64,000 nucleotides of DNA from positions 1-64,000 of the IMG/VR virus record IMGVR_UViG_3300034198_012786, one strand, 5' to 3'. Within the stretch, counting starts at the first letter, position 1; each line of letters begins with the position of its first letter. Below the pieces are notes generated by a model. That model was not told where the DNA came from, searched no databases, and saw only the letters and a program-made list of their open reading frames with translations. Position numbers and translations under genes: made by a program. Shown piece by piece: positions 22,984 to 32,288 of the stretch. Source of the stretch: a virus.

Positions 22984-25896
22984 ATGCCTATCATTGGACC
23001 GAACATACCTTCGAATGGCGGTACCGCGAACGGTACGGCGACTTTAGATAATGACGGCAAGCTGACCTCCTCACAGATACCCGATTCTTTAGCTTTCAAA
23101 GCCACAACAATCAGTGCAGGATCCGGTTTGACCGGCGGCGGTGATTTAAGCGCCGATCGAACGATTTCGATGCCTGATGTAGGTATTCCTGGTGTTTATG
23201 GTGCCGCTGATCAGATTTCCGTTCTCACTCTTGATATTCAAGGTCGAGTTTCGGGCATTACCGCGAGTGATATACTTATATCAGAGTCTCAAGTATCAGG
23301 TTTAAATTCGGATTTATCCAGTATCTCAAATTCTCTAAACGACTTAGCTTTAGGTATCACTGGTTTATCCGACAATAAGGCCGATAAATCGATAGTCATA
23401 AATTCTGTAAATGGTTTAACGGGCGGCGGTGACCTTTCGGCAAATCGGACCTTCCAGCCTGTATATGGCAGTGCTGCAAATACTGTAACCGAAGGAAACG
23501 ATCCTCGTTTGAGCGACTCTAGACCCCCGACCGGTCTGGCAGGCGGTGATCTTTCAGATAGCAGCTATCCAAATCCCGTATTATTTTCGTGGCAGTTAAA
23601 TCCAATAGCCCTTGAAACCCCTGTCCCTGGGACCGTTCCCACATGGAATGGAACTGCATGGGTGCCTACCACACCTTCGTCTGGTGGCTCCGGTGGTGGC
23701 GGTAAAATTTATTATTTTAATGATTATGTTCCGGGAACCGCACCGACCACGGGACTTTTTGGCTCAACGAAGCTTCTTTCTAGTTCCTTTCAATCATCTT
23801 CAACAAGCTTTACTTCGTCTGTGCTTCCTACCGGCGGGGTCTATGCCACGGTAGCTGCCTTCGTAACTGACCCATCGGACCCGAATTCAATATCTTTGCC
23901 TTCGGGTCTATGGGATTTTAACATCTGGGCAAGTTCGCCGTCTTCCTTAGCGGATTCAGTGTTTTTCAGGTTTAAACTTTATAAGTATGACGGTTTGACC
24001 CCAACGCTGATTTCGACTTCTGAACCAGTATTCCTTTACGTTCCCACTGTTGTTAAGCAATACTTTAACTTAATTGCCGTCCCTAATACTCCGCTTTTAA
24101 CCACTGACCGTATTTACATTGAAGTCGAAGCAAGTTCCACTATAGCTTCTCAAACAATCACCTTATCCTTCGGAGATAACACAGCAGGAAGCGTGGCTAC
24201 CACAGTCCCCTCGATTTCGGGTACAGGCCTAGTCCACGTGATTGATGGTGTGTTGCAAAGCCCGGCGACTCCAGTGAACCTAACAGCCGGTGCTGACGTA
24301 ACTGGAATTTTACCCGTAGGTTATGGCGGTTTGGGCATCAGCACTATTCCTTCAAACGGGTTCATTCCTATTGGGGATGGTGTTAACTACACCTCGGCTC
24401 AGATTTCCACTGGTCCTGGCATTTCCATTATAAACGGTCCCGGAAGCATTACTGTAGAAAATATAGGTGTCTTATCGTTAAATGGTCTAACGGGAACTTT
24501 GTCTGGCTTTGTGACCGACGCGCGTTCGGTGCTTGCTGGTCCTGGTCTAATTGGTGGCGGCTTCCTGTCTAGCGATGTAACTATTTCATTACCGTCTTTC
24601 GGATTTACCGGGGTTTTTGGTTCTACTTCTTCGACTTCAGTAATCACTACCGATGAATTTGGTAGAGTCATCGGCGCGGTTGACACCCCGATCTTGATTA
24701 CTATCGATCAAGTGACTGGCCTCGATTCATCTTTAAATGATAAAGCGGATAAGACCACATCTATTTTTGCCGGAACTGGTTTATCGGGGGGAGGCGATCT
24801 ATCGGCCGATCGAACGATCTCGATGCCGTATGTTGGGACCGCTGGTAGTTACGGTTCCGCTTCTTCAGTTCCTGTCTTTACTACCGATGATCAGGGTCGT
24901 GTCACCAGCGTCGCTCCAATTTCTGTAGATATTAGTCAATCACAGGTAATTGGTTTAGTCTCTGATTTATCTGGGAAAGTCCCAGACTCCCGCCAGGTCA
25001 TAGCCGGAACCGGCCTTACTGGTGGCGGTGTGTTAACCGCTGATGTAACAATCAGCTTACAAAACGTCGGTACGGCCACTACCAAAGGCACCGCGTCTCG
25101 AAGCGCTACTATCACAACGGATGCTCAAGGTCGAGTCACGTCGCTTACGGACCAAGATATTTCGATCAGTGGCTCCCAGATAACTTCTGGTGTTGTGTCA
25201 GTAGCTCAGGGTGGCACCAATTTAACATCGGCTGGTGGCGTCGCCAACAGGGCAGTTTATACTGCTGACGGTACTACTTTCACGGTTGGTCAGCTTCCTA
25301 ATGCAGCTTTAGCTAACTCCAGCATTACTTTAAATCCTGGAACTGGTCTAACTGGTGGTGGTGCGGTTTCACTAGGTGGTAGTACTAGCTTAAACCTTGC
25401 AAATACGGGGGTAGTCGCAGCGTCTTACGGCTCTGCAAGTTCAGTCGCTACCTTCACTACAAATGCCCAGGGACAGCTTACTACTGCGGCTTCGACTCCA
25501 ATAGCGATATCAGGTTCTCAGATAACAAGTGGTTTGATATCTGTAGGTTTAGGGACTGTGATTTTTTCGGGAGCTGCGGTTCAATCCATTACAGCCGCTT
25601 CTAACACGATTAACCCGACAAGCTCTTACCATCGATTAAACAACACGACTGGCGGTAATATTACTCTGACTAGTGCTCCCACTATCAGTTGGGGCACTCC
25701 AACACTTGGCCAGGTGTTGGTATTACAATCTATTGTAGGCATGTCAAATAATATAGTCATTCAAAGAGGCTCTGCTAACAAACTCTCCTTAAACGGCGCC
25801 ACCCGTACTCTTTCAGCGGGTGCTACAATCATCTTTATTTGGGACGGAAATCTCTGGGTAGAAATTGCGTTCGTCAACGGCACGAGCGCTCCATAA
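22984..25896 (+). CDS. Long tail fibre with GLTGGGDLSADRTISMP repeats
   Basis: A 970-residue protein. At least five copies of a fibre repeat built around G-[T/S]-G-L-T-G-G-G-x-[L/V]-[S/T] followed by R-T-I-S-[M/L], each usually followed by a G-[S/T]-x-[S/T]-V-x-x-[F/I]-[T/D]-T-D-x-Q-G-R-V-T segment, occur at about residues 40-100, 145-160, 595-640, 675-715 and 780-830. This module is typical of phage fibre stalks. A poly-Gly linker (SGGSGGGGK) is near 235. The last 80 residues are a separate beta domain. GGAG 6 nt upstream supports the start. Receptor binding or fibre role is inferred. Confidence 0.75.
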   Translation: MPIIGPNIPSNGGTANGTATLDNDGKLTSSQIPDSLAFKATTISAGSGLTGGGDLSADRTISMPDVGIPGVYGAADQISVLTLDIQGRVSGITASDILISESQVSGLNSDLSSISNSLNDLALGITGLSDNKADKSIVINSVNGLTGGGDLSANRTFQPVYGSAANTVTEGNDPRLSDSRPPTGLAGGDLSDSSYPNPVLFSWQLNPIALETPVPGTVPTWNGTAWVPTTPSSGGSGGGGKIYYFNDYVPGTAPTTGLFGSTKLLSSSFQSSSTSFTSSVLPTGGVYATVAAFVTDPSDPNSISLPSGLWDFNIWASSPSSLADSVFFRFKLYKYDGLTPTLISTSEPVFLYVPTVVKQYFNLIAVPNTPLLTTDRIYIEVEASSTIASQTITLSFGDNTAGSVATTVPSISGTGLVHVIDGVLQSPATPVNLTAGADVTGILPVGYGGLGISTIPSNGFIPIGDGVNYTSAQISTGPGISIINGPGSITVENIGVLSLNGLTGTLSGFVTDARSVLAGPGLIGGGFLSSDVTISLPSFGFTGVFGSTSSTSVITTDEFGRVIGAVDTPILITIDQVTGLDSSLNDKADKTTSIFAGTGLSGGGDLSADRTISMPYVGTAGSYGSASSVPVFTTDDQGRVTSVAPISVDISQSQVIGLVSDLSGKVPDSRQVIAGTGLTGGGVLTADVTISLQNVGTATTKGTASRSATITTDAQGRVTSLTDQDISISGSQITSGVVSVAQGGTNLTSAGGVANRAVYTADGTTFTVGQLPNAALANSSITLNPGTGLTGGGAVSLGGSTSLNLANTGVVAASYGSASSVATFTTNAQGQLTTAASTPIAISGSQITSGLISVGLGTVIFSGAAVQSITAASNTINPTSSYHRLNNTTGGNITLTSAPTISWGTPTLGQVLVLQSIVGMSNNIVIQRGSANKLSLNGATRTLSAGATIIFIWDGNLWVEIAFVNGTSAP

Positions 25897-25906
25897 GAGG
25901 TGTCTG

Positions 25907-26617
25907 ATGTCGTCAATACGAGAAGTGCTTTTTGTGCGGTCTGTGAGCGGTAACCTTATAAATTCGGGTGCTGCGCCCACATGGACTTCATTCGCTATTT
26001 GCAATGCAAATGGAGTGGTAGTTTCATCCGTCGGCCCCGCTTTCGTGAATGTAGATGTCGGTCAGTATGAATTTCCCATATCTTTAGGAGCTGGTCAGTA
26101 TGCGCGAGGAGAAATTGCCGTTACTTCTCCCGGAATAGGCCCATATACGTACAATCAATGGTACGCGAACATAACGGTTGGTTCTGGTGGTGGCGGAGGT
26201 GGTGGGGGTGTATCTGCTCCGACTGATTCAGTCCCTGTTAGAACTGTGTCTACATGTAAGCTCGTCTTAGATCAACTAGATTTTTTCAACACTAGCACTC
26301 CGCCCAGCCGTATTAATGGGATCGTCGCTAGCGATTTATTCTTGTCCGCATTTGTCAATAATGTGAACGTAGGTTGGAATCTTCTTGATGGAACCAACAT
26401 TCCGGATTCTTCCGTTGTATCTGGCAACGTTTATTTCAATGAGATCATTGGTTCACCTGGGTTTTATTCGATCCGGTTCTATCCGAGTTCGACTGGGTTC
26501 ATTAAACTAAGCTTCACCTATCCAGCTGGCGGCGCGATAATCGCTCGAGAATTCGACATAATTCCGGCTTCCACCACTTCAATATCTGGTGGGTTGACCA
26601 GTTCATTCTATAAATAA
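25907..26617 (+). CDS. Fibre-associated beta protein with Gly-rich hinge (236 aa)
   Basis: The start is at ATG 25907 with AGAGG upstream; the longer frame would run into the fibre gene. Residues 1-100 are one beta domain (REVLFVRSVSGNLINSG, then QYEFPISLGAGQYARGEIAV). A poly-Gly hinge (GGGGGGG) lies near 108, and residues 115-236 are an Ig-like beta domain resembling those of the next gene and of 28855. Probably a baseplate or fibre accessory protein; function is inferred from neighbours only. Confidence 0.55.
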   Translation: MSSIREVLFVRSVSGNLINSGAAPTWTSFAICNANGVVVSSVGPAFVNVDVGQYEFPISLGAGQYARGEIAVTSPGIGPYTYNQWYANITVGSGGGGGGGGVSAPTDSVPVRTVSTCKLVLDQLDFFNTSTPPSRINGIVASDLFLSAFVNNVNVGWNLLDGTNIPDSSVVSGNVYFNEIIGSPGFYSIRFYPSSTGFIKLSFTYPAGGAIIAREFDIIPASTTSISGGLTSSFYK

Positions 26618-26618
26618 A

Positions 26619-27362
26619 ATGAATTTCTTTAATGTAAATACTGATTTAAGTCGTGGTGATCTTTCGATTATCATTCGCGATTTAGAAGGTCGAACTTTAG
26701 ACGCTTTAAAAGTAACATATTCTATATTCGACACTAACTGTACCCTTGTGAGTGGTCGGGATCTATCAAGTATAAACTATTATGATGGTGTGTACTACGC
26801 TCCGTACCGAACTGTAAATCCTGGGACCTATGTAGCAAAGTGGTTTGTTAATGGATCTGAGATTTATTCGACGAATTTTTATGTAGCTCAGTCTGGTCAG
26901 TTTACGATTGTCGATGGTCAGGTGAAACCTGCGTCTCTTCTTCCTGATCCATCTTCTAAGACGTATGTTGTGGGATATGTGACAAGCGTAGATGACCTTG
27001 CTCTCTACATAAAGAATGAATATTGTGAGTTAGTGGATGCGGATAATGTTCGTTACCGAATACTTCGCCCTGATGGCTGCGTTGTGGTCGATTATCAGGT
27101 GGCCTCTCGCGCTGGTGTAGGCCATTATTTCGTGATATGGATTGTTAACGGTCTTTCTGGAACGTATTCGATTGAATGGAATTATACGGACCCCTTCACA
27201 GGCATTACATCCGCTCCTTCTATGAAGTTTAATGTTTTTTGTCCGCAACCTGTTGCCAACGTCTCAAACGTGGGTCACAATTGTGGGTGTCATTGTAAAC
27301 CTGCTTGTTACCCTGGTTTATGCGGGGTGTATAATTCGTGCGCAGGGAGTTGCGGATGTTAA
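26619..27362 (+). CDS. Two-domain Ig-like virion protein with Cys-rich tail (247 aa)
   Basis: Two tandem Ig-like beta domains (about 1-100 and 105-215), each with D-G-x-[L/V]...Y-x-[I/V] and a closing G-x-Y-x-[V/I]-x-W motif (GTYVAKWFVNG and GTYSIEWNY). The last 27 residues hold eight Cys with His and Gly, in patterns like CGCHC and a terminal CGC, which suggests metal binding or disulfide cross-linking. The gene starts one base after the previous stop without an SD, so translation is probably coupled. The tail overlaps the exonuclease start. Confidence 0.6.
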   Translation: MNFFNVNTDLSRGDLSIIIRDLEGRTLDALKVTYSIFDTNCTLVSGRDLSSINYYDGVYYAPYRTVNPGTYVAKWFVNGSEIYSTNFYVAQSGQFTIVDGQVKPASLLPDPSSKTYVVGYVTSVDDLALYIKNEYCELVDADNVRYRILRPDGCVVVDYQVASRAGVGHYFVIWIVNGLSGTYSIEWNYTDPFTGITSAPSMKFNVFCPQPVANVSNVGHNCGCHCKPACYPGLCGVYNSCAGSCGC

Positions 27363-28840
27363 AAATCAACAAACTCTCTGATAGCCTTTCTAGCAATCGA
27401 GAATGGGTCGGTCATATAATGGAACGACCCGATTATGGCACTAGTATTGCCTCCTTACCACGTGCAGATTTACGAGCAATTAGCTTAAAGATTTCTTCGG
27501 GTTCACATATGAGTGCTTATGAACTTCCAGTCGATGACTCCGGGAAGGTAAAGGCCGCAGATCTTTTTGACTCGATTTTTAGCAAATTTACGAATCATGC
27601 ATTCGTATTCTATGACACTGAGACTACGGGTTTACCAAACCAACTCCCAAACGTGCAAATTACTCAAGTCTCAGCTGTAGCTGTTGGTTTAAAAGATTTC
27701 ATCGAAAAACGTACTAAAGAGGAAGAACAAGAGTTCATTTCGACTCATGGTGGATATAAACCCGAATACCTCGGCCATATTCACGGAACTGCGGATTTAA
27801 CAGAAGATACGATAAAGAATCTTGATACCGCCAGGGGTGGTCCGACTGTCAGAGCCATTTTAGAATTTAATCGTTATCCACTAGACCGATTCGTTAGCGA
27901 GCGCAATATCTCGTTACCGCCTAAGCCTCTCAATTACAAGCCTTTAGAACGTAAACCGACCAAAGATTTTGAGAGTGAATTAGGCCCAGCCATTGAAATT
28001 CCCACCAGTGAGATGCCTCCGGACTTTAAGCCCGAGTCAGATCTTTTAGAAGAATTCATTGAATTTGTGCGTCGCATTTCGTCCAGTTATAAAGTCGTTT
28101 TAGTAGCACATAATGCTCCGTTCGATCGTGAGTTCATTTCGCGTCGTTGCAGGATTTACGGTATCAATGATTCTGCCCTTAAGAAATGTGACAACCTAGA
28201 TTCTCAAGAGTTCATGCAGGTGTACGTAGATTCTGTTATCGATAAAGTCAACGATCGCGATATTGTCGATCGTTTTTCTAAACTGCTCAACGGTAAACCA
28301 AACTACTATAATTTAGACTACGTAAACTCGGCATTGGGTATACTAAATAAAGATGCAAGTCACACTAGTGCCGCTGATGTAAAAGCGTTGGTCACAGCGG
28401 TTTCTAAGCTGATGTTGATGCTTAAATACGTTGGGCAGCAACACGACATAGATATCAGACCTGAGTTAGAGACCTCTATTAAAAAACGTAGATCTCTTAA
28501 AGATAGAAGTATTAAGAAGAAACAGGAAAGAATTCGCGACTTCGAATTCAAAAAGAAATATGTTACACCAGATGCCTTCGACACACCCGAGATACAATCA
28601 CTTAAGAAGAAGATGTACAGCCTATACGGTTCGGATCGCAAGCAGCACGCTGATCAAATCCAGTCGCTGACGGAGCAGATGGACTCGATTTATAGATCTC
28701 AATACGAGGATGCTATTAAAGAAAAGGAAGTATTGGAGTATGAAATCCCTGAGAACGATGAAGACCGTGAAATACTGCATGTTCGACTGAACGAACTCAA
28801 TCGTCAAATAAATCGTTTAGAATCGCTCGTAGACCTATAG
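27356..28840 (+). CDS. DnaQ-like 3'-5' exonuclease (DEDDh)
   Basis: 494 residues from ATG 27356, with AGGGAG 5 nt upstream. Residues 80-345 carry the DEDDh exonuclease motifs: FYDTETTG with Asp87 and Glu89 (Exo I), VAHNAPFDREF with Asp257 (Exo II) and HTSAADVKAL with His336 and Asp341 (Exo III). The family is the proofreading fold of DNA polymerase III epsilon. An insert of about 100 residues separates Exo I and Exo II, longer than in typical epsilon. Residues 370-494 are a highly charged coiled coil. It could proofread for the polymerase core at 12239, which lacks its own PHP domain, or act separately (inference). It lies among virion genes. Confidence 0.85.
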   Translation: MLKINKLSDSLSSNREWVGHIMERPDYGTSIASLPRADLRAISLKISSGSHMSAYELPVDDSGKVKAADLFDSIFSKFTNHAFVFYDTETTGLPNQLPNVQITQVSAVAVGLKDFIEKRTKEEEQEFISTHGGYKPEYLGHIHGTADLTEDTIKNLDTARGGPTVRAILEFNRYPLDRFVSERNISLPPKPLNYKPLERKPTKDFESELGPAIEIPTSEMPPDFKPESDLLEEFIEFVRRISSSYKVVLVAHNAPFDREFISRRCRIYGINDSALKKCDNLDSQEFMQVYVDSVIDKVNDRDIVDRFSKLLNGKPNYYNLDYVNSALGILNKDASHTSAADVKALVTAVSKLMLMLKYVGQQHDIDIRPELETSIKKRRSLKDRSIKKKQERIRDFEFKKKYVTPDAFDTPEIQSLKKKMYSLYGSDRKQHADQIQSLTEQMDSIYRSQYEDAIKEKEVLEYEIPENDEDREILHVRLNELNRQINRLESLVDL

Positions 28841-28854
28841 TAGCGGGTATTAAT

Positions 28855-29766
28855 ATGAGCGGTGTCATATTCAAACGTTGCCAGCAGTTAGGACGCGCAA
28901 ACGGCCTGTCCATATTCCTGAAGTCTAAGGACGGTACGCCTCGTAATGCCGCTCAGATATTTTATAATGTATACGACTTCACTACGGGGGTCGAAGTCCT
29001 TCTCCCACCTGCTGATCGGATTCCCGTTAACCCAGCAGTCGGCGAGTATTATGCTAATTTCACCATCCCGATCGATGCGAACATTGGTGATTACCGGATC
29101 AGATGGAAGATGAGGGAATACCTCACTTCACCATTCGCAAATGTCGTTCAAGAATTCTGCGTTATAGCAAATGACGTGGCCCCCGTAGCACTCCCTGGTG
29201 CCTCGAATAATGAATCTGAGCTTGTTCGTTCATTAAGAATTCTTCTTAGAGACGCTAATCCAGCTCGAAATTATCACTTCCAGCCCCCTAGTGGGGAGGA
29301 AGCGGTAAATCAATTTAATAGAGTATTCGGGTATATATGGGAAGACCCTGAATTATTGGAATTCCTAAAGGTCGCACTCGATGTTGTTAATATGTACCCA
29401 CCTAGGACTTTTTATGCGACCATCGATCAGTTGATCCAGCAGAATGCTGGTTGGCGTTCTTTGGTGCTTACCGGGGCGATGGTTTATGCTCTTCAGGCAC
29501 TATCGATTAACTGGACCGCTGAGGAATTTGGATACTCTATCGGTGGAGTGTCTCTTGATTTAGAAAAATCTTCGAAATATCAAAGTATGGCGGATGCTAT
29601 AGATACTCGTTTCAAAGACATGCTTAACGCTGATACCGGAGCGAAGGCGACTGTAAAAGTTATACGCGGTATTCAGCAGTCTAGATATGGCGTCGGCATC
29701 AGGTCCTCATTCGGTCCTTCAGTTGGCAGAGGCGCTTTAACTCCTCGCAGGTTTTTGGGAATTTAA
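28855..29766 (+). CDS. Virion protein with N-terminal Ig-like domain (303 aa)
   Basis: Residues 1-105 are an Ig-like domain of the type seen at 26619 (LSIFLKSKDGTP, VGEYYANFTIP, GDYRIRWKM). From about 120 to 303 is a helical domain (ELVRSLRILLRDANPARNYHFQPPSG, then a region with WEDPELLEFLKVALDVVNMYPP), and the tail ends SRYGVGIRSSFGPSVGRG. The latter domain resembles structural proteins found in large-phage virions, but I cannot name it. A TATAGT box lies 13 nt upstream. Confidence 0.6.
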   Translation: MSGVIFKRCQQLGRANGLSIFLKSKDGTPRNAAQIFYNVYDFTTGVEVLLPPADRIPVNPAVGEYYANFTIPIDANIGDYRIRWKMREYLTSPFANVVQEFCVIANDVAPVALPGASNNESELVRSLRILLRDANPARNYHFQPPSGEEAVNQFNRVFGYIWEDPELLEFLKVALDVVNMYPPRTFYATIDQLIQQNAGWRSLVLTGAMVYALQALSINWTAEEFGYSIGGVSLDLEKSSKYQSMADAIDTRFKDMLNADTGAKATVKVIRGIQQSRYGVGIRSSFGPSVGRGALTPRRFLGI

Positions 29767-29793
29767 TCATTGTCTGTCTAAGACGAATGTGAT

Positions 29794-29799
29794 TATTTT
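29794..29799 (+). promoter_or_regulatory. TANNNT box ahead of the 29805 micro-gene
   Basis: TATTTT, then 5 nt (GCTTT), then ATG. It lacks the leading G of the other boxes. Confidence 0.35.
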
Positions 29800-29804
29800 G
29801 CTTT

Positions 29805-29972
29805 ATGAATCAGAAGATATGTTCTACATGCAAATTAACACTGGATTTACACGCGTTCGCTCGGAGTCGATCTAAATCCGACGGACTTGATTCTAAGTGC
29901 CGGGGATGTAAGCGGGCGGCTTATTTACAACGACAAGATATCTATAATGTTCTTGTGATGTTCTATATATAG
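29805..29972 (+). CDS. Small double-CxxC zinc-finger protein (55 aa)
   Basis: MNQKICSTCKLTLDLHAF, then a charged linker with KSDGLDSKCRGCKRAAY. The arrangement CxxC, then F, then DGL, then CxxC is the small zinc-binding module often found beside or within HNH endonucleases and as stand-alone phage proteins. Four Cys can bind one zinc. A non-canonical TANNNT box sits 5 nt upstream. It was short enough to be missed by length filters. Function not known; nucleic-acid binding is plausible. Confidence 0.65.
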   Translation: MNQKICSTCKLTLDLHAFARSRSKSDGLDSKCRGCKRAAYLQRQDIYNVLVMFYI

Positions 29973-29981
29973 ATCCTTTTT

Positions 29982-29988
29982 GTATAAT
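29982..29988 (+). promoter_or_regulatory. GTANNNT promoter (GTATAAT) for 29995
   Basis: TTTTTGTATAAT, then 6 nt, then ATG. It holds the consensus TATAAT and is the best sigma70-type -10 in the window. Confidence 0.65.
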
Positions 29989-29994
29989 TTAACT

Positions 29995-30633
29995 ATGCGT
30001 CATTTAAATCGAATCGCTAGTCGCATTGCAGCTCAGTATGAGGAAGATATTGACGAGTCGCAGGACGAATTAGAAGTAGGCGATGATGTCGATTCGGAAT
30101 TGGATATTACCTCTGCCACTACCGAATATGCTTGTAATGTCGAATTGTTGTTAAATGCTACTTTTGATGGACAGGTGTCTAAAGCTGATCTTGTCTCCAA
30201 GCTCAAAGCCGAGCTTCAAAGTGCGATTGAATCGAGTATGAAAGTAGTATCCGATGACCTTGGGTTAAACAAAACCGAAGTAAAAGTGTTGCCCATTAAG
30301 ATAGACTGTTCTTTAATAGATGAGAGCGATCTAGGGGCGGATGAATTTGGACTAGGTGATGGTTCTGATACCGATACCTCAGAGGAAGAAGGATCGAAAT
30401 CTTCTGATGCCGGTGAACTCTCCGAAGATTATGGGGATCAAGTGGATGAAAGCAGTGAGTTAGACTTAGAAGGGTCGGTAGATTATTCTGAGAACTCCGA
30501 TGACAACGAATCGGATGACCTAGAATCTTCAATGGATGAGTCTTCTGGTTCAGCGGAATCTCTAGAAGACCTGCTCGATGAGTCTGACGATTCGGATGAT
30601 GATTCGGATGACGAGTCGTCCTCAGACGACTAA
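29995..30633 (+). CDS. Acidic protein with N-terminal IASRIA peptide (212 aa)
   Basis: Begins MRHLNRIASRIAAQYEED, a clean copy of the IAxRIA peptide. A small alpha/beta domain (residues 40-115) follows, then a 95-residue tail made almost only of Asp, Glu and Ser. Such acidic Ser-rich proteins with a short basic amphipathic N-terminus resemble scaffold- or internal-head-type phage proteins. A GTATAAT promoter sits 6 nt upstream, with leaderless start predicted. No family is recognised. Confidence 0.6.
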   Translation: MRHLNRIASRIAAQYEEDIDESQDELEVGDDVDSELDITSATTEYACNVELLLNATFDGQVSKADLVSKLKAELQSAIESSMKVVSDDLGLNKTEVKVLPIKIDCSLIDESDLGADEFGLGDGSDTDTSEEEGSKSSDAGELSEDYGDQVDESSELDLEGSVDYSENSDDNESDDLESSMDESSGSAESLEDLLDESDDSDDDSDDESSSDD

Positions 30634-30651
30634 CACTAAGATATTTGTTCG

Positions 30652-30658
30652 GTATGGT
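30652..30658 (+). promoter_or_regulatory. GTANNNT promoter, predicted leaderless start at 30664
   Basis: GTATGGT, then 5 nt (ATATC), then ATG. Confidence 0.65.
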
Positions 30659-30663
30659 ATATC

Positions 30664-30942
30664 ATGACCACTGCTAAACTTCAGCTTTCTAAAGAATCTC
30701 TCGCCCAGTTGACGCAGTTCGAGGCGTCTATAAGTCACTGGTCTTCTGAGCATGTTGTACTGACGCTCAAAGCCCGAAAGATGCTCGAGGCCATCGATTC
30801 GATGTATCTGTCTCGTCAGAAGATCATAGATGATCTTCTGTCAGACAATAAAATTAAGCCTGCCGACGTCAAGGATGTGAACGTCGGTCCTAACGGCGAA
30901 GTAGTTGTGCAGTTCAAAGAAGAAGATAATACTGCCCAGTAA
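30664..30942 (+). CDS. Small helical protein of unknown function (92 aa)
   Basis: Mainly amphipathic helices (residues 5-65: LSKESLAQLTQFEASISHW, then a long KARKMLEAIDSMYLSRQKI helix), ending in a short beta segment (VNVGPNGEVVVQFKEED). Size and position, just ahead of a run of neck-type virion genes, would suit a small assembly or chaperone protein, but there is no identifying motif. A leaderless-type promoter lies 5 nt upstream. Confidence 0.55.
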   Translation: MTTAKLQLSKESLAQLTQFEASISHWSSEHVVLTLKARKMLEAIDSMYLSRQKIIDDLLSDNKIKPADVKDVNVGPNGEVVVQFKEEDNTAQ

Positions 30943-30971
30943 TCGGGCCTTATTGCGACGGCTAAAATAAG

Positions 30972-32288
30972 ATGCCGTCACCTCCCGATAGGCCTATATC
31001 ACCGTTAGAGATCATTAACCCGGAGAGACCTCTGTCTCCTCTGACGGTTACTTGTGCTTCTGCATTTGATAAGTATACTGTAGATATTTGGTGGTCTAAT
31101 CCGGCAGAGTTATCTGCGAACACGAAATTTAATGTAATCGGGGTGAACGTTTATCGAAGTTTTGATTCCCAATTCGGTCCTTATATTAAACTAAATGCCA
31201 CGCCAATTCAGGCGAATTTCTATCGGGATCGAACCCAGGTAAAAGCTGTTTTTAAGGAAGAAGTATCTAAAAATTGGCTCACTGTTGGTCCGACGGACTC
31301 TCTGGGACGTTGGATCTTTAAAACGGTTAACACTCCGCTTTACTTGCAGCCTGCTATCAATTCCGATGATATTGACGCGAATATGTATGTCACTATTGAC
31401 GGTCGTCAAGCTAAAGTGAGATCGGTTGTTTCTCAAACTGGCGAAGTGGTGATCGAAACAAATCCGACTTTTGACGTGATAAGTCAAAAGATGGTTCCGT
31501 CCGTCGTGCCGAACTTAGATTCGGTCGTATTGGCCTCGTATAGATATTTTAATGCCGTTAGCAAGACTGTCTTATATCAGCGCGTGTTTTATCGCGTGAC
31601 TACAATTGCTTATGACGAGAATGGTGCTCTTATCGAGACTGAACTCAAGAAAGCGACCACGACTAATTCTAACGCTATCGAACAGTTAGACTGGATTTGG
31701 CGGGAAGCAATTCGTCGGAATAAGTTCATACTAGATCAAAGCGGTGAACGCGTAAAATGCTTTATTCGTAAATATGTAGGACCAAAGTGCGGTTGTTATT
31801 CATTTACAAATAAGCAGCCAGCTTCAGACTGTCTAACTTGTTTTGGTACGGGCATTATCGGTGGTTATGATGGTCCATACGACTTAATTATTGCTCCGGA
31901 CGATGCGGACCGATCGATTGCTCAAAGCAACCGTGGTAGAAGTCTAACGCATAATTATGAAACTTGGACCGGCCCAAGTCCGCTCCTATCTCAGAGAGAC
32001 TTTATTGTGAAATTGAATGGTGATCGATATGGACTAGGTCCAGTTCGTATGCCAACGAATCGTGGGATGCAATTGCAACAACATTTTTCTATTTCTCACT
32101 TAGATGAATCGGATATTCGGTATAAGGTTCCGGTGTTGGATACTTCGAGCTTAGTCATCCCGCAGACTCGATATATAATTCCGGGTGAAGGCAGCGCAAC
32201 CCCTATGACGACGGAACGCCAGGCGATTCCGGATGAGCGGGAAATTCGTGGTCGAACCCCTGTATTCGAAAATACTTATAGAAGATGA
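30972..32288 (+). CDS. Probable neck/head-tail virion protein with Cys cluster (438 aa)
   Basis: Residues 20-80 resemble a fibronectin-III-like strand pattern (DIWWSNPAELSANTKFNVIGVNVYRSFD). From about residue 270 is a Cys cluster (KCGCYSF, then DCLTCFGTGIIGGYDGPYDLII), a zinc-binding-looking knuckle with G-T-G-I-x-G-G-Y-x-x-P that I associate with neck or tail-connector proteins of large myophages. A long beta domain follows (DFIVKLNGDRYGLGPVRMP). It overlaps the next gene by 4 nt (ATGA), in a translationally coupled run 30972-33546. The name is provisional; virion membership is likely. Confidence 0.65.
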   Translation: MPSPPDRPISPLEIINPERPLSPLTVTCASAFDKYTVDIWWSNPAELSANTKFNVIGVNVYRSFDSQFGPYIKLNATPIQANFYRDRTQVKAVFKEEVSKNWLTVGPTDSLGRWIFKTVNTPLYLQPAINSDDIDANMYVTIDGRQAKVRSVVSQTGEVVIETNPTFDVISQKMVPSVVPNLDSVVLASYRYFNAVSKTVLYQRVFYRVTTIAYDENGALIETELKKATTTNSNAIEQLDWIWREAIRRNKFILDQSGERVKCFIRKYVGPKCGCYSFTNKQPASDCLTCFGTGIIGGYDGPYDLIIAPDDADRSIAQSNRGRSLTHNYETWTGPSPLLSQRDFIVKLNGDRYGLGPVRMPTNRGMQLQQHFSISHLDESDIRYKVPVLDTSSLVIPQTRYIIPGEGSATPMTTERQAIPDEREIRGRTPVFENTYRR

